A stretch of DNA of 64,000 nucleotides from Tannerella serpentiformis (GCF_003033925.1 NZ_CP028365.1:1426001-1490000), one strand, 5' to 3'. Numbered from the stretch's first letter, positions 25,893 to 35,091 are shown. Translations and numbers: made by a program. Notes: generated by a model from the letters alone, not told the origin.

Positions 25893-26774
25893 TTATTCCT
25901 CGTCCAAATATCGACGCGTGAGGGGGCCAAACGCATCGATCCGACGGTCGCGTAGGAAAGGCCACCAGCGGCGCACATGTTCACTACGCTGCAAATCGAC
26001 CGAAATCACACGGATAGCCTCCGCATCGGTCGGTAATTCGGTCAAGATTTCCCCCTGCGGACCTGAGGCAAAGCTGTTTCCCCAGAATTGTATGCCGGCA
26101 GTTTGCCCAGAGGGGTCTATTTCGTGCCCGACACGGTTAACCGTAATGACGGGTAGGCCGTTGGCCACAGCATGGCCACGCTGCACGGTTCGCCAAGCGT
26201 CGAGTTGACGACTTTGCTCCTCCGGCCGATCGGAACGTTCCCAGCCAATAGCCGTGGGATAGATAAGCAGATCTGCACCACGAAGGGCCATCAGTCGAGC
26301 GGCCTCCGGGTACCACTGATCCCAGCAAACCAGTACGCCAAGACGACCCACGGAGGTCGGTATGGGCCGGAAGTCGAGGTCGCCGGGCGTGAAGTAGAAC
26401 TTCTCGTAGTACGCCGGATCGTCCGGGATATGCATTTTGCGGTACCGCCCTGCTATCGTTCCGTCTTTTTCGATCACGACGGCCGTATTGTGGTAAATCC
26501 CCGGTGCACGTCGCTCAAAGAGAGATAGCACGAGCACCACACCACACGCACGCGCCACCTCGCCAAAGTGCGCGGTCGAGGGTCCGGGGATCGATTCGGC
26601 CATGTCGAAGACGGCGGTGTCCTCCGTCTGACAGAAATAGAGGCCGTTGTGCAGCTCCTGAAGCACCACGAGCTCGGCACCTTCGGCGGCACACGTCCGG
26701 ATAGCGTCCGTAAGGCGGGCGATGTTGTCGGCCATGTCGGCCTTGTTATGCTGTTGAATGAGTCCAATTTTCAT
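25893..26774 (-). CDS. aguB: N-carbamoylputrescine amidase
   Basis: A 293-residue nitrilase-superfamily hydrolase. The Glu-Lys-Cys triad is visible as Glu40 (VVLQELHNG), Lys113 (YRKMHIPDD) and Cys150 (LVCWDQWYPE). It converts N-carbamoylputrescine to putrescine, CO2 and ammonia. The agmatine deiminase gene lies 14 bp upstream on the same strand, which supports the specific assignment over a generic amidase. Together they form the agmatine route of putrescine synthesis. Confidence 0.93.
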   Translation of the reverse strand: MKIGLIQQHNKADMADNIARLTDAIRTCAAEGAELVVLQELHNGLYFCQTEDTAVFDMAESIPGPSTAHFGEVARACGVVLVLSLFERRAPGIYHNTAVVIEKDGTIAGRYRKMHIPDDPAYYEKFYFTPGDLDFRPIPTSVGRLGVLVCWDQWYPEAARLMALRGADLLIYPTAIGWERSDRPEEQSRQLDAWRTVQRGHAVANGLPVITVNRVGHEIDPSGQTAGIQFWGNSFASGPQGEILTELPTDAEAIRVISVDLQRSEHVRRWWPFLRDRRIDAFGPLTRRYLDEE

Positions 26775-26788
26775 CGTTCAAATAGGGA

Positions 26789-27925
26789 TTAAAGAGGGGA
26801 ATATTCGTCCGACTCCGCGTCATCGTCGTCGGTATAGACGTTGAGCACGCCCGCAGGATACTGCATGGTGGCGCAATGGATGGCACCGCCTTGCTGGATG
26901 AGTGGCAGGCAGTCCACACTGATGATTTCGCGGTCGGGGAAAGCTGTTTGGAGAACCTCTCGAGCCTGTTCGTCCAGCTCGTCGTTACCGTAGGCAGGCA
27001 CCAGCACGGCACCGTTTAGGATGAGGAAGTTCGCATACGTGGCTGGCAGCTGATAGCCGTCCTCGTCAAAGACAGGCTCAGCCATTGGCAGCGAAATGAG
27101 GCGGTAGGGCTTCCCCTCGGCCGTGCGTAGGGCGAGGAGTTCGCGCTCCATGGCCAGTAGCTCGTCGAAATGGCTGTCGTCTGGGTCGGTGCACTGTACA
27201 TAGGCGATCGTTTCCGGGTCGCAGAAACGCGCCAAGGTGTCCACGTGGCCGTCCGTGTCGTCACCTTCGAGGTATCCGTTCTCCAGAATAAGAATACGGT
27301 CAGCATCGAATATGCCCTTTATGATGCCCATGATCGTATCTTTTGACAGGCGCTCGTTGCGGTTCTTAGAAAAGATGCAGCTGGCGGTGGTAAGCACTGT
27401 GCCACATCCATCGGACTCAATGCTGCCGCCCTCCAGCACGAAGGGAGGACTAAAGACTTTGATACCGGGGGCGAAGGCCTGGCCGCTTTCCATCTCGGAG
27501 ACGATCTGGTTGTCGTAGTTGGCTGGATACTTCATCCCCCAGCCGTTAAAGATGAAATTGAAGACCGCGGGTTTGTCGTTGTTTGTGACAGTGATGCCGC
27601 CATGATCGCGCGCCCAGGTGTCGTTGGTGCCCCTGACTTCACAGATGTGAATGCGATCCTGATCGAGGTCTTCGATGTAGGGATGGACGATGTCGGCACT
27701 CGGGGTGACAATCATCACGGGCTCGAAGCGGATGATTTCGCGGACAATGCGGGCGTAGCATTGTGAGATCTCGTCGAGCATAGGCTCCCAGTCGGTGCCG
27801 CTGTGCGGCCACGTGAGCTGTATGCCGCTTTGGGGCTCCCATTCGGCGGGGAGGACGACAAGCGGCAGATTCTCCTCGTCTGATTCAGGCGTTGAGTTGG
27901 CTTTCGGTTCTTTCTGATTGTTCAT
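26789..27925 (-). CDS. aguA: Agmatine deiminase
   Basis: A 378-residue member of the peptidyl-arginine deiminase/guanidino-modifying fold. Conserved features are TWARDHGGIT, the FVLEGGSIESDG segment, GHVDTLARF and the catalytic Cys351 in GGAIHCATMQ. It hydrolyses agmatine to N-carbamoylputrescine and ammonia. Secreted peptidylarginine deiminases of Porphyromonas share the fold but carry signal peptides and extra domains; this protein has none. Its start overlaps the end of queH by 41 bp, so the three genes are one operon. Confidence 0.93.
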   Translation of the reverse strand: MNNQKEPKANSTPESDEENLPLVVLPAEWEPQSGIQLTWPHSGTDWEPMLDEISQCYARIVREIIRFEPVMIVTPSADIVHPYIEDLDQDRIHICEVRGTNDTWARDHGGITVTNNDKPAVFNFIFNGWGMKYPANYDNQIVSEMESGQAFAPGIKVFSPPFVLEGGSIESDGCGTVLTTASCIFSKNRNERLSKDTIMGIIKGIFDADRILILENGYLEGDDTDGHVDTLARFCDPETIAYVQCTDPDDSHFDELLAMERELLALRTAEGKPYRLISLPMAEPVFDEDGYQLPATYANFLILNGAVLVPAYGNDELDEQAREVLQTAFPDREIISVDCLPLIQQGGAIHCATMQYPAGVLNVYTDDDDAESDEYSPL

Positions 27926-28523
27926 TGGATGAGGGGTTTTGCGACTCTGGTCGGATGCTGAACTCGCATCCGCAGTAGTTCTGGTTATAAAAGTTGTATT
28001 CCTTGATCAGTGCGTTGCGGCGATCGCTGAGGCCACCCTTGCGCCAGTTCTGCGCCCAGAAGGTGAGCCCCGGATAGCGCGCTGCAGCCGCTTCACCGGC
28101 CGCGGTGATCTGCTCGAGGCTCTTCCAACGCGACGAGGCGAGGGTGGTGGTGAAGACGGGGAAGTCGTGTTCGTGTGCGTAGCGGGCCACGGTCTCGAGC
28201 CGCACCGCGAAGCACATCTGACAGCGGGCGCCGCGCTCCGGTTCGTGCTCCAAGCCACGGACGCGCTGGCGCCAAGCCGCGTGGTCATAGTCTGCATCGG
28301 TGAAGGGGACACCGAGGCGCAGGGCGTGGCGCTGGAGCTCGGCCTTGCGTTTGGTGTACTCCTCGAGGGGGAAGATGTTCGGGTTGCAAAAGATCAGCGT
28401 CGGGTGCAGCCCGTGGGCCAGCATCCACTCCAAGATGGCGCTGGAGCAGGGTGCACAGCAGGCGTGGAGCAGCACGCGGTCGGCACCGTCGGGGACGATA
28501 AAGGGGGATTTCTTCTGTTTCAT
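27885..28523 (-). CDS. queH: Epoxyqueuosine reductase QueH
   Basis: A 212-residue protein of the DUF208/QueH family, which performs the last step of queuosine synthesis in tRNA, reducing epoxyqueuosine. Four cysteine clusters for iron-sulfur and metal binding are visible: LLHACCAPCS, GARCQMCFAVR and NYCGCEFS, with ARYPGLTFWAQNWRKGG between them. The ATG at 28523 is preferred because it places HACCAPCS at the usual distance from the N-terminus; a GTG at 28556 would add 11 residues. A 42-bp array lies just upstream. Confidence 0.92.
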   Translation of the reverse strand: MKQKKSPFIVPDGADRVLLHACCAPCSSAILEWMLAHGLHPTLIFCNPNIFPLEEYTKRKAELQRHALRLGVPFTDADYDHAAWRQRVRGLEHEPERGARCQMCFAVRLETVARYAHEHDFPVFTTTLASSRWKSLEQITAAGEAAAARYPGLTFWAQNWRKGGLSDRRNALIKEYNFYNQNYCGCEFSIRPESQNPSSNEQSERTESQLNA

Positions 28524-28600
28524 GTTCTGGGGTGGGGACGAGTTATTCCGAGCCACTTCTTAATGCGGGTGCGGCGTAAGCGATGGGTCGATGGAGGGGG

Positions 28601-29224
28601 TATGATAGTCGCGGCAGAATGTCTGCCGACGCCTTCATGGGGTATGATAGCCTCGGCAGAATGTCTGCCGGCATACTCATGGGGTGTGATAGCCTCGGCA
28701 GAATGTCTGCCGGCACACTCATGGGGTATGATAGTCGCGGCAGAATGTCTGCCGACGCCTTCATGGGGTATGATAGCCCCGGCAGAATGTCTGCCGGCAC
28801 ACTCATGGGGTATGATAGCCTCGGCAGAATGTCTGCCGGCACACTCATGGGGTATGATAGCCCCGGCGACAGTGTCGCCGGCACACTCATGGGGTATGAT
28901 AGCCCCGGCGACAGTGTCGCCAGCATGCTCATGGGGTGTGGTAGCCCCGGCGACAGTGTCGCCAGCACGATCATGGGGTGTGGTAGCCCCGGCGACAGTG
29001 TCGCCAGCATACTCATGGGGTGTGGTAGCCTCGGCGACAGTGTCGCCAGCATACTCATGGGGTGTGATAGCCCCGGCGACAGTGTCGCCAGCACGCTCAT
29101 GGGGTGTGATAGCCCCGGCGACAGTGTCGCCAGCATACTCATGGGGTGTGATAGCCCCGGCGACAGTGTCGCCGGCATGCTCATGGGGTGTGGTAGCCCC
29201 GGCGACAGTGTCGCCTGCGTATGA
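28601..29224. repeat. 15-copy 42-bp array with covarying dyad
   Basis: Units start at 28601 and recur every 42 bp to 29189, with the landmark TATGATAG or TGTGGTAG. The first six units carry GGCAGA-ATG-TCTGCC; the last nine carry GGCGAC-AGT-GTCGCC. Both stem arms differ together while the outer sequence stays the same. The array fills the gap between the ABC permease stop and queH. Long open frames in several reading frames across it reflect the period being a multiple of three. Confidence 0.95.
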
Positions 29225-29225
29225 T

Positions 29226-30521
29226 TCATCGATACCCGATCCACTTTACGATCTCCTTCAGGTTCGGTTTCTTGCCATAAAGCAGGATGCCGACGCGGTA
29301 AATGCGGCCCGAGAGCCAGACCACGCCCAGGGCTGTGGCGTAGAGCAGGGCGATGGATAGCAGGGGCTGCCAGAGGGGAATGTCGAACGGCAGGCGCATC
29401 ATCATCACCACGGGCGAGGTCAGCGGGATGAGGGAGCACCAGAAGGCCAGCGGGCCGTCGGGGTTGTCGAGGCTGTAAATGCCGGCGTAGAGGGCGAAGA
29501 TGAGCACCATCATCACGGGCATCATGAACTGCTGAGCGTCCTCGGGGTGATCGATCACGGAGCCAATGGCGGCGAAGAGGGAGGCGTAGAGCAAGTATCC
29601 GCCCACGAAGTAGGCCGCGAAGGAGAGCAGGAGCAACGGCAGGTTGAAGGAGCTGAGCGCCGCCATCCATTCGGCCGTCTGGGCCACGTCGGCGGGCGCT
29701 GCGGCGGTGTCGGTCGGGGTGACTGCGGCGCCGGTGAGGGCTGTGATGGCCCCGACGCCGACCAGGGTCAGCACGCCCCAGAGTAGGAGCTGGGTGAGTC
29801 CGACGAGTCCGATGCCGATGATCTTACCCGCCATCAGGTCGAAGGGCCGCACGGAGGAGACCATCAGCTCGACGATGCGGTTCGTCTTCTCTTCCGACAC
29901 GCCCTGCATGACCATCGACCCGTAGAGGGTGATGAACATGTAGACGGCCAGGGTGAAGACGATGCCGATGATGTAGGCCAGTTGGGTGGAGGAGGTGCTC
30001 TCGGAGCCGTCGTCGTTCAGCTTGACGGTGCGGATCTGGTAATCCACGCGGCTGTCACGGACGATCTGCTCAAGGTTGGGGATGCCATAGGCGGCCATCT
30101 TGTCGTGCTCCATGCGCTGGCGGAGCGTCTCGTTGACTAAGCGCGAGAGGTCGGCGGGGATTTGCTGGCGGGAATAGAGCGTGGCGGCCGAGGAGTCGCG
30201 GAGCAGGTCGTCGGTGACTTCCAACGTGGCGAAGGGGTCGTCGGTCCGCGTGGTGACGAAGCGATAGCCATCGGTGTCGGTGAAGAGCGGTGCGTAGCGT
30301 CCGGTGTGGTCGATGACGGCCACGGTGCGCACGTCATCGGCTCGGAACGAGGCCAGCCAGAGTGGCACGAAGATCATACCGATCATCAGCAGGGGCGTGA
30401 GTAGCGTGAGCAGCAGGAAGGATTTCTTGCGTACGCGGAAGAGGTACTCGCGGCGGATGATCAGGGGGAGGGTAGAGGGTAGAGGATAGAGGGTAGAGGG
30501 TAGAGGGTAGAGGGTAGACAT
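29226..30521 (-). CDS. ABC-2 type exporter permease
   Basis: A 431-residue permease of the NatB/ABC-2 type. A membrane segment near residues 32-55 follows the IIRREYLFRVRKKSF motif typical of these proteins. A large extracytoplasmic domain (about 60-190) comes next, then five to six membrane segments. The stretch GVSEEKTNRIVELMVSSV is a family hallmark. The assigned start at 30521 lies in a heptamer repeat, so the first 18 or so residues (STLYPLPSTLYPLP) are repeat-encoded; the frame stays open further upstream through the array. It works with the ATPase at 31162-32073. The exported substrate is unknown. Confidence 0.85.
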   Translation of the reverse strand: MSTLYPLPSTLYPLPSTLPLIIRREYLFRVRKKSFLLLTLLTPLLMIGMIFVPLWLASFRADDVRTVAVIDHTGRYAPLFTDTDGYRFVTTRTDDPFATLEVTDDLLRDSSAATLYSRQQIPADLSRLVNETLRQRMEHDKMAAYGIPNLEQIVRDSRVDYQIRTVKLNDDGSESTSSTQLAYIIGIVFTLAVYMFITLYGSMVMQGVSEEKTNRIVELMVSSVRPFDLMAGKIIGIGLVGLTQLLLWGVLTLVGVGAITALTGAAVTPTDTAAAPADVAQTAEWMAALSSFNLPLLLLSFAAYFVGGYLLYASLFAAIGSVIDHPEDAQQFMMPVMMVLIFALYAGIYSLDNPDGPLAFWCSLIPLTSPVVMMMRLPFDIPLWQPLLSIALLYATALGVVWLSGRIYRVGILLYGKKPNLKEIVKWIGYR

Positions 30522-30718
30522 ATTGAATAGGGGGTTAGAGGGTAGAGGGTGGAGAGTAGAGGGTAGAGGGTGGAGGGTAGAGGGTAGACATATTGAATAG
30601 GGGGTTAGAGGGTAGAGGGTGGAGAGTAGAGGGTAGAGGGTAGAGGGTGGAGGATAGAGGGTGGAGGATAGAGGGTGGAGGGTAGAGGGTAGAGGGTGGA
30701 GGATAGAGGGTGGAGTCA
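30478..30718. repeat. Heptamer array (GGGTAGA)n, left side
   Basis: Degenerate GGGTAGA/GGGTGGA heptamers run from 30478 to 30718. A 70-bp larger repeat with GACATATTGAATAGG occurs at 30517 and 30587. The array covers the start of the permease gene and the stop region of the four-helix gene. Confidence 0.9.
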
Positions 30719-31078
30719 ATAGTATTTGGATAGCGTTTTGATCATGCTGCTGATCATGCGTCCTACTTCTGTTGAGAGTTCGATGTGTTGTCTCAGATGT
30801 GCCTCGGTGATATATCCGACTCGATAGCAGATTTCGACTTGGGTCTCTAATTCGACGCGTGATCCTTGGGCGTATTGTAGGAAGTGCACCATTTCTTTTG
30901 GGCCTCGTGCATTCCCTTCGGCGATATTGGAGGGAATAGATACCGCAGAGCGCCTCATCTGATCTCCGATTGCGAATTTCTCTTCTCGAGGAAGAAGCAG
31001 GGTAAGGCGATAGGCATACACCGCCAGTTGCATTGCCCTTTCCCAAACGATTAATTCTCGGAAACTCTTTCCAGCCAT
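30716..31078 (-). CDS. Four-helix-bundle protein (23S rRNA intervening-sequence / Avd-like)
   Basis: A 120-residue helical protein of the four-helix-bundle (S23/TIGR02436-type) family. The hallmarks FRELIVWERAMQLA, MRRSAVSIPSNIAEG and the NARGPKEMVHFLQYAQGS segment are present. Relatives are found in 23S rRNA intervening sequences and as accessory (Avd) proteins of diversity-generating retroelements; other copies have no known role. Here it interrupts an ABC exporter operon and is flanked on both sides by GGGTAGA heptamers in inverted orientation. There is no reverse transcriptase nearby. Confidence 0.88.
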   Translation of the reverse strand: MAGKSFRELIVWERAMQLAVYAYRLTLLLPREEKFAIGDQMRRSAVSIPSNIAEGNARGPKEMVHFLQYAQGSRVELETQVEICYRVGYITEAHLRQHIELSTEVGRMISSMIKTLSKYY

Positions 31079-31114
31079 ATCCTGTGTCTGTCGTCTTGTG
31101 ATCTCAAACGTAGA

Positions 31115-31183
31115 AGGCGCATCTCTCTACCCTCTACCCTCTACTCTCTACCCTCTACCCTCTACCCTCTACCCTCTACAGTC
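31115..31183. repeat. Heptamer array, right side (inverted)
   Basis: About nine CCCTCTA/CTCTCTA heptamers, the complement of the left array. The stop codon and last four codons of the ABC ATPase lie inside it. Confidence 0.88.
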
Positions 31184-32073
31184 TTGATAAATATCTCATT
31201 CATGGAGGGCAGCACCTCGCGGAAGGCACGCAACTCACCTTGGGCGCTCAGGGAGGTGAGCAGTTCGGCGTTGCTTACGGTCGGCGACTTACGGATTCGG
31301 ATCGCAGTACCGCCGCCTGAGGGCGCGGCGCTGATCAGGGTGTATCGCGTGGGGTCGGGTTGGAGGGTGATGGCGCCGACATATTCCACCTCGAAGAGGT
31401 GCTCCTTATATCGCTCCCGCACCTCGTGCACATTGCCCGAGAGCACCACCCGGGAGTGGTCGATGAGTGCGATCTCGTCGCAAACCTCCTCCACCGAGGC
31501 CATGTTGTGCGTAGAGAAAATCAGCGTCCGCCCCTCGGCCTTGAGGCGGAGCATTTCGCACTTGAGCTGCTCGGCATTGACGGGGTCGAAGCCGCTAAAG
31601 GGTTCGTCGAAGATGAGCAGTGCAGGCCGATGTACGACGGTGATGATGAACTGTACCTTCTGCTGCATGCCCTTCGAGAGCTCCTCCAAGCGCCGGTTCC
31701 ACCAAGCCATGATGTCGAACCGTTCGAACCACTCCGTCAGGCTCGCCCGAGCATCGGTGGCACTCATCCCCTTGAGCCGTGCGAAATAAAGCGCCTGCTC
31801 GCCGACCTTCATTTTCTTGTACAGGCCGCGCTCCTCGGGCAGATAGCCAATGTGGCGGACGTCGTCCGGTTGCGACGGGTGTCCGTCGAAGCGAATGGAG
31901 CCACTGTCCGGGGCCGTAATACGGTTGATAATACGTATGAGCGTCGTCTTTCCGGCGCCATTAGGCCCCAATAGTCCGAAGATCTTCCCCTCCGGGACAC
32001 GCAGGCTTACCCCATCGAGGGCACGATGGTTAGCGTATTGCTTGACGATGTTGTCAGCTTCTATAAAATACAT
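31162..32073 (-). CDS. ABC exporter ATP-binding protein
   Basis: A 303-residue ATPase from the ATG at 32073; the open frame to 32220 lacks any family similarity. It has Walker A GPNGAGKTT, Q-loop region GYLPEERGLYKKM, signature LEELSKGMQQKVQ, Walker B ALLIFDEPFSGFD and switch STHNMASVEEV. The YLPEERGLY segment is characteristic of the NatA-like group paired with NatB-type permeases. The C-terminus (KTVEGRG) is completed by the heptamer array. A TTG-N20-TACTTTTG promoter lies 28 bp upstream. Confidence 0.9.
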   Translation of the reverse strand: MYFIEADNIVKQYANHRALDGVSLRVPEGKIFGLLGPNGAGKTTLIRIINRITAPDSGSIRFDGHPSQPDDVRHIGYLPEERGLYKKMKVGEQALYFARLKGMSATDARASLTEWFERFDIMAWWNRRLEELSKGMQQKVQFIITVVHRPALLIFDEPFSGFDPVNAEQLKCEMLRLKAEGRTLIFSTHNMASVEEVCDEIALIDHSRVVLSGNVHEVRERYKEHLFEVEYVGAITLQPDPTRYTLISAAPSGGGTAIRIRKSPTVSNAELLTSLSAQGELRAFREVLPSMNEIFIKTVEGRG

Positions 32074-32100
32074 GGTGTTCGTGTTGCATAATGAGGGCGG

Positions 32101-32131
32101 CAAAAGTACAGGCCGATCCGCCCCCTTCCAA
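32101..32131 (-). promoter_or_regulatory. Promoter of the ABC exporter genes
   Basis: On the complement, TTG (32129-32131) and TACTTTTG (32101-32108) are 20 bp apart, fitting the Bacteroidetes pattern. Confidence 0.6.
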
Positions 32132-32265
32132 GCCGTGCGCCCATCCCCGCCCCTGGTAAAGCCGCTACCTGTAAATGAGTGACGATGTGCCGGGTATAAG
32201 TAAGCCCCCGACCATCCCATAGAAAGCGGGGCAGCCGAGGGCTTGGGTGTGATATGGGGGGGCGG

Positions 32266-32946
32266 TCAGTGCTCTATATGATCATGCACAAACGGCTCCT
32301 TCACACGGCCCAGCGTGTCGATCTTTCCCCAACGGCCGGACTTTCGCACCCACACCGTACCGTCTTCATCAAAGGCCGGGGAGGCTTCCTCATATTCGCA
32401 AGGAATGACGATCTGCCCCGTCTTGTTTATGTAGCCGTATAAACCGTCAAAGTGGACGGAGTCATTGGCAAGGTCGATGCTTGTGCCGTCGTTGACCATC
32501 ATTAAGCCGAAGGTGACCGCAGGATAGATCGCGACATAGGAAGGCGGCAGGACAACCTCCCCACGTTCATTGATAATCCCGGTCTGCCCACCAGAGAGAT
32601 AGAACTTTCGCTCTGGATCGACGTGCCCAACCTTTACCAGATATTGATCGGCAAATCCGGCCTCTCCTTTTTCGGAGATCCAATCATAGACGAAGGGATG
32701 CACCGTATTCCCTTGCTCGTCTATAAGGCCCCACTTGCCATCGAGCACAGCAACAGCCTGCCCGTCGACAAAGACGCCATCTCCGCCGGTGTAATGGTAG
32801 GGGAGCAGATAGGTCTTACTCCCTACCTCATATTGATATTGCCCTTGCTCATTCTTGAAAATGGCCGCCTTCTTGTTCGAGCAAGAAAGAAGCGCCATGC
32901 AGCATGCGTAGAGCAGGAGGGTGTATACAAGAATGTTTTTGTTCAT
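32266..32946 (-). CDS. WG-repeat lipoprotein
   Basis: A 226-residue lipoprotein with a signal ending MALLSC (Cys near residue 22). The rest contains WG-type repeats: GKWGLIDEQGN, GQTGIINERGE, GLYGYINKTGQ and GRWGKIDTLGR, each about 35-50 residues apart. Such repeats form a beta-rich solenoid or propeller-like fold of unknown function on the cell surface or in the periplasm. The gene lies 5 bp downstream of dnaG on the same strand and may be translated from the same message. Confidence 0.8.
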   Translation of the reverse strand: MNKNILVYTLLLYACCMALLSCSNKKAAIFKNEQGQYQYEVGSKTYLLPYHYTGGDGVFVDGQAVAVLDGKWGLIDEQGNTVHPFVYDWISEKGEAGFADQYLVKVGHVDPERKFYLSGGQTGIINERGEVVLPPSYVAIYPAVTFGLMMVNDGTSIDLANDSVHFDGLYGYINKTGQIVIPCEYEEASPAFDEDGTVWVRKSGRWGKIDTLGRVKEPFVHDHIEH

Positions 32947-32951
32947 AGGAT

Positions 32952-35048
32952 TTACATCTTCAAAATGATCCGGTCGCCCAACTCACGGCTGAGCGCCACT
33001 TTAATTTCGTTCAGCTGTTTTTGCTCCTTCATCAGTTCGATGGCCTCATCGAGGCGTCCCTCGGTCTGAAGCTCCTTGATGCGGCTGTTGATGGCCGATA
33101 TACGTTGCAGCAGGTAGGCCCCCTTGAGTGCGAAGAGGTCATGCACAATGGCTTTTTCAAGCTCCTTGAGGCGCTTTTGGGCGATCTCTTGTCGCTCATC
33201 GTCTGTCATTCGGTTGTTGTCGTCCGGTTCCTCTTCGATCGTTCGGTAGCGGTCGTCCATGAGGTACATGGCCACGCGCGACACGCCCTCGTCGGGGTGC
33301 GAGAGGAAATGACTTTCGGCGCGGAATCCCGGTTCAGAGACGTGTGCAACGGCTTCATCCAAGATGGATTGGAAGATAGGCACGGAGAGCGAAAGCCCAT
33401 CGCGCTGCAATTCGGAGAGGATATACTCCGCGATGTGGATGACGACGTGCTCGCCCGATTCCTCGTCGGTGTAGTCATAGAGCGTCTCTTCGCCATGGAG
33501 CACGACGTAGCGCATGAGCGCCTCCTCGGCCGCGCGATAAGGGGAACGCACCGTGCGGGATGTGGGTGTTGGAGTGGGACGAGGCGGTTCAGGCGTCGGC
33601 GTGGTGGGCGTCGGTGCGGGGTCAGCAGACGATTCATTGGGCGATGGCTCCGGACGGGGCTCAGCTGGTGCCGACGTAGTAGCGGACACGGGCACTGCCT
33701 GTGGCGGTGGCGCAGCGGGACGAACAAGTGGGGGCGCTGATCGACGCGTGGCACGGATCTTATTCAGCTCGGCCAGGAGTATGGCTTCTTTGATCTCCAT
33801 CATCCGACTGCATTCCTGTAGGTAAACCGAGCGCTTGATGGCGTCTGGGATCAAGGCCACGGATTGCAGAATGTCCGTGATCAGCGCGGCCCGTCGGATG
33901 GGGTCGCCCTCGGCCTCGCGGAGCAGAAGCTGTGTCTTGAAGCGGATGAAGTCCGTTTCGTGGTTGTTGAGGTAGACCGACAGATCGAAGGCATTGCGCG
34001 AGCGGGCGAAAGAGTCTGGGTCTTCACCCTCGGGCAGCAGTAATACTTTCACGTTCATGCCCGCCTCGAGTAGCAGGTCGATCCCTCGAATGGCGGCTTT
34101 GATGCCCGCTGCGTCGCCGTCGTAGAGCACGGTGATGTTATTCGTCATGCGGTGGATCAGGTGGATCTGCCCCTGGGTGAGGGCGGTGCCTGACGAGGAT
34201 ACGGCGTTCTCGATGCCCGACTGATGCATGGATATGACGTCCGTATATCCCTCCACCAAGTAGCATTTATCGGCCTTGGCGATGGCTTGCTTGGCGAAAT
34301 AGAGTCCGTAAAGCTCGTTGCTTTTGTGGTAGATCTCGCTCTCTGGCGAGTTGAGATACTTGCCCACTTTCTTGGTGGAGTCCAAAATGCGCCCGCCGAA
34401 GCCGGCCACCTTTCCGCTGATGGTATGAATGGGGAAAATCACTCGCCCTCGGAAGCGATCGGCCACCATGCCGTTTTCGTAGAAGCTGGAGAGGCCGGTC
34501 TTTTCGAGGTATTCCCGCTTGAAACCCTTGGCCATGGCGGCGCGGTAGAGTGCATCGCGCGCCTCCAGACCGTAGCCCAGCTGGAATTTGCGGATCGTCT
34601 CTTCGCGAAATCCGCGCTGCGCGAAGTAGGAGAGGCCGATGGTGCGTCCCTCTTCGTGCTCCATGAGGCAGCTGGTGAAGTATTTCTGCGCCCAATTGTT
34701 GAGGATAAACATGCTTTCGCGGTCGCTCTGGGCGCGCAGCTCGTCGTCCGTAAGCTCGCGTTCGCGGATTTCGATGTGATACTTCTTGGCCAGGTAGCGG
34801 AGGGCGTCGGGATAGCTCAGCTGCTCGTGCTTCATAATGAAGTAGACGGGCGAACCGCCCTCGCCACAGGCGAAGCATTTGCAGAGGTTCTTGGCGGGCG
34901 AGACGTAGAACGAGGGGTTCTTGTCGGCATGGAAGGGGCAAAGGCCGACGTAGTTGACGCCGCGCTTCCTCAGCGTGACAAACTCGGAGACGACATCGAC
35001 AATCTGTGCCGCCTCGAGGATGCGGTCTTTCGTTGCGGAGTCGATCAT
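32952..35048 (-). CDS. dnaG: DNA primase
   Basis: A 698-residue bacterial primase that makes RNA primers at the replication fork. The N-terminal CHC2 zinc finger (CPFHADKNPS, CKCFACGEGG) is at residues 38-66. The catalytic core includes RFRGRVIFPIH and the TOPRIM segment LVEGYTDVISMHQSG with YDGDAAGIKA. A long Pro/Thr/Ala/Glu-rich linker (about 440-500) separates the core from the C-terminal helicase-binding domain. The linker is longer than usual and likely disordered. Confidence 0.96.
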   Translation of the reverse strand: MIDSATKDRILEAAQIVDVVSEFVTLRKRGVNYVGLCPFHADKNPSFYVSPAKNLCKCFACGEGGSPVYFIMKHEQLSYPDALRYLAKKYHIEIRERELTDDELRAQSDRESMFILNNWAQKYFTSCLMEHEEGRTIGLSYFAQRGFREETIRKFQLGYGLEARDALYRAAMAKGFKREYLEKTGLSSFYENGMVADRFRGRVIFPIHTISGKVAGFGGRILDSTKKVGKYLNSPESEIYHKSNELYGLYFAKQAIAKADKCYLVEGYTDVISMHQSGIENAVSSSGTALTQGQIHLIHRMTNNITVLYDGDAAGIKAAIRGIDLLLEAGMNVKVLLLPEGEDPDSFARSRNAFDLSVYLNNHETDFIRFKTQLLLREAEGDPIRRAALITDILQSVALIPDAIKRSVYLQECSRMMEIKEAILLAELNKIRATRRSAPPLVRPAAPPPQAVPVSATTSAPAEPRPEPSPNESSADPAPTPTTPTPEPPRPTPTPTSRTVRSPYRAAEEALMRYVVLHGEETLYDYTDEESGEHVVIHIAEYILSELQRDGLSLSVPIFQSILDEAVAHVSEPGFRAESHFLSHPDEGVSRVAMYLMDDRYRTIEEEPDDNNRMTDDERQEIAQKRLKELEKAIVHDLFALKGAYLLQRISAINSRIKELQTEGRLDEAIELMKEQKQLNEIKVALSRELGDRIILKM

Positions 35049-35091
35049 AGGGGGGGAGGGCTTTGGTAGGGGCGGTTATTGCGGGTAACGG

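Noticed and set aside
27939-29360. Very long open frames (up to 473 codons) on both strands across 28601-29224
   Set aside because: They translate the 42-bp array in several frames at once; a period divisible by three without stops keeps all frames open. Queuosine and ABC genes overlap the ends.
30522-31046. N-terminal extension of the ABC permease frame to 606 codons
   Set aside because: The extension encodes heptamer repeats and the antisense of the four-helix gene.
30716-31078. Part of a diversity-generating retroelement
   Set aside because: The four-helix protein resembles Avd proteins, but no reverse transcriptase or template/variable repeat pair is present nearby.
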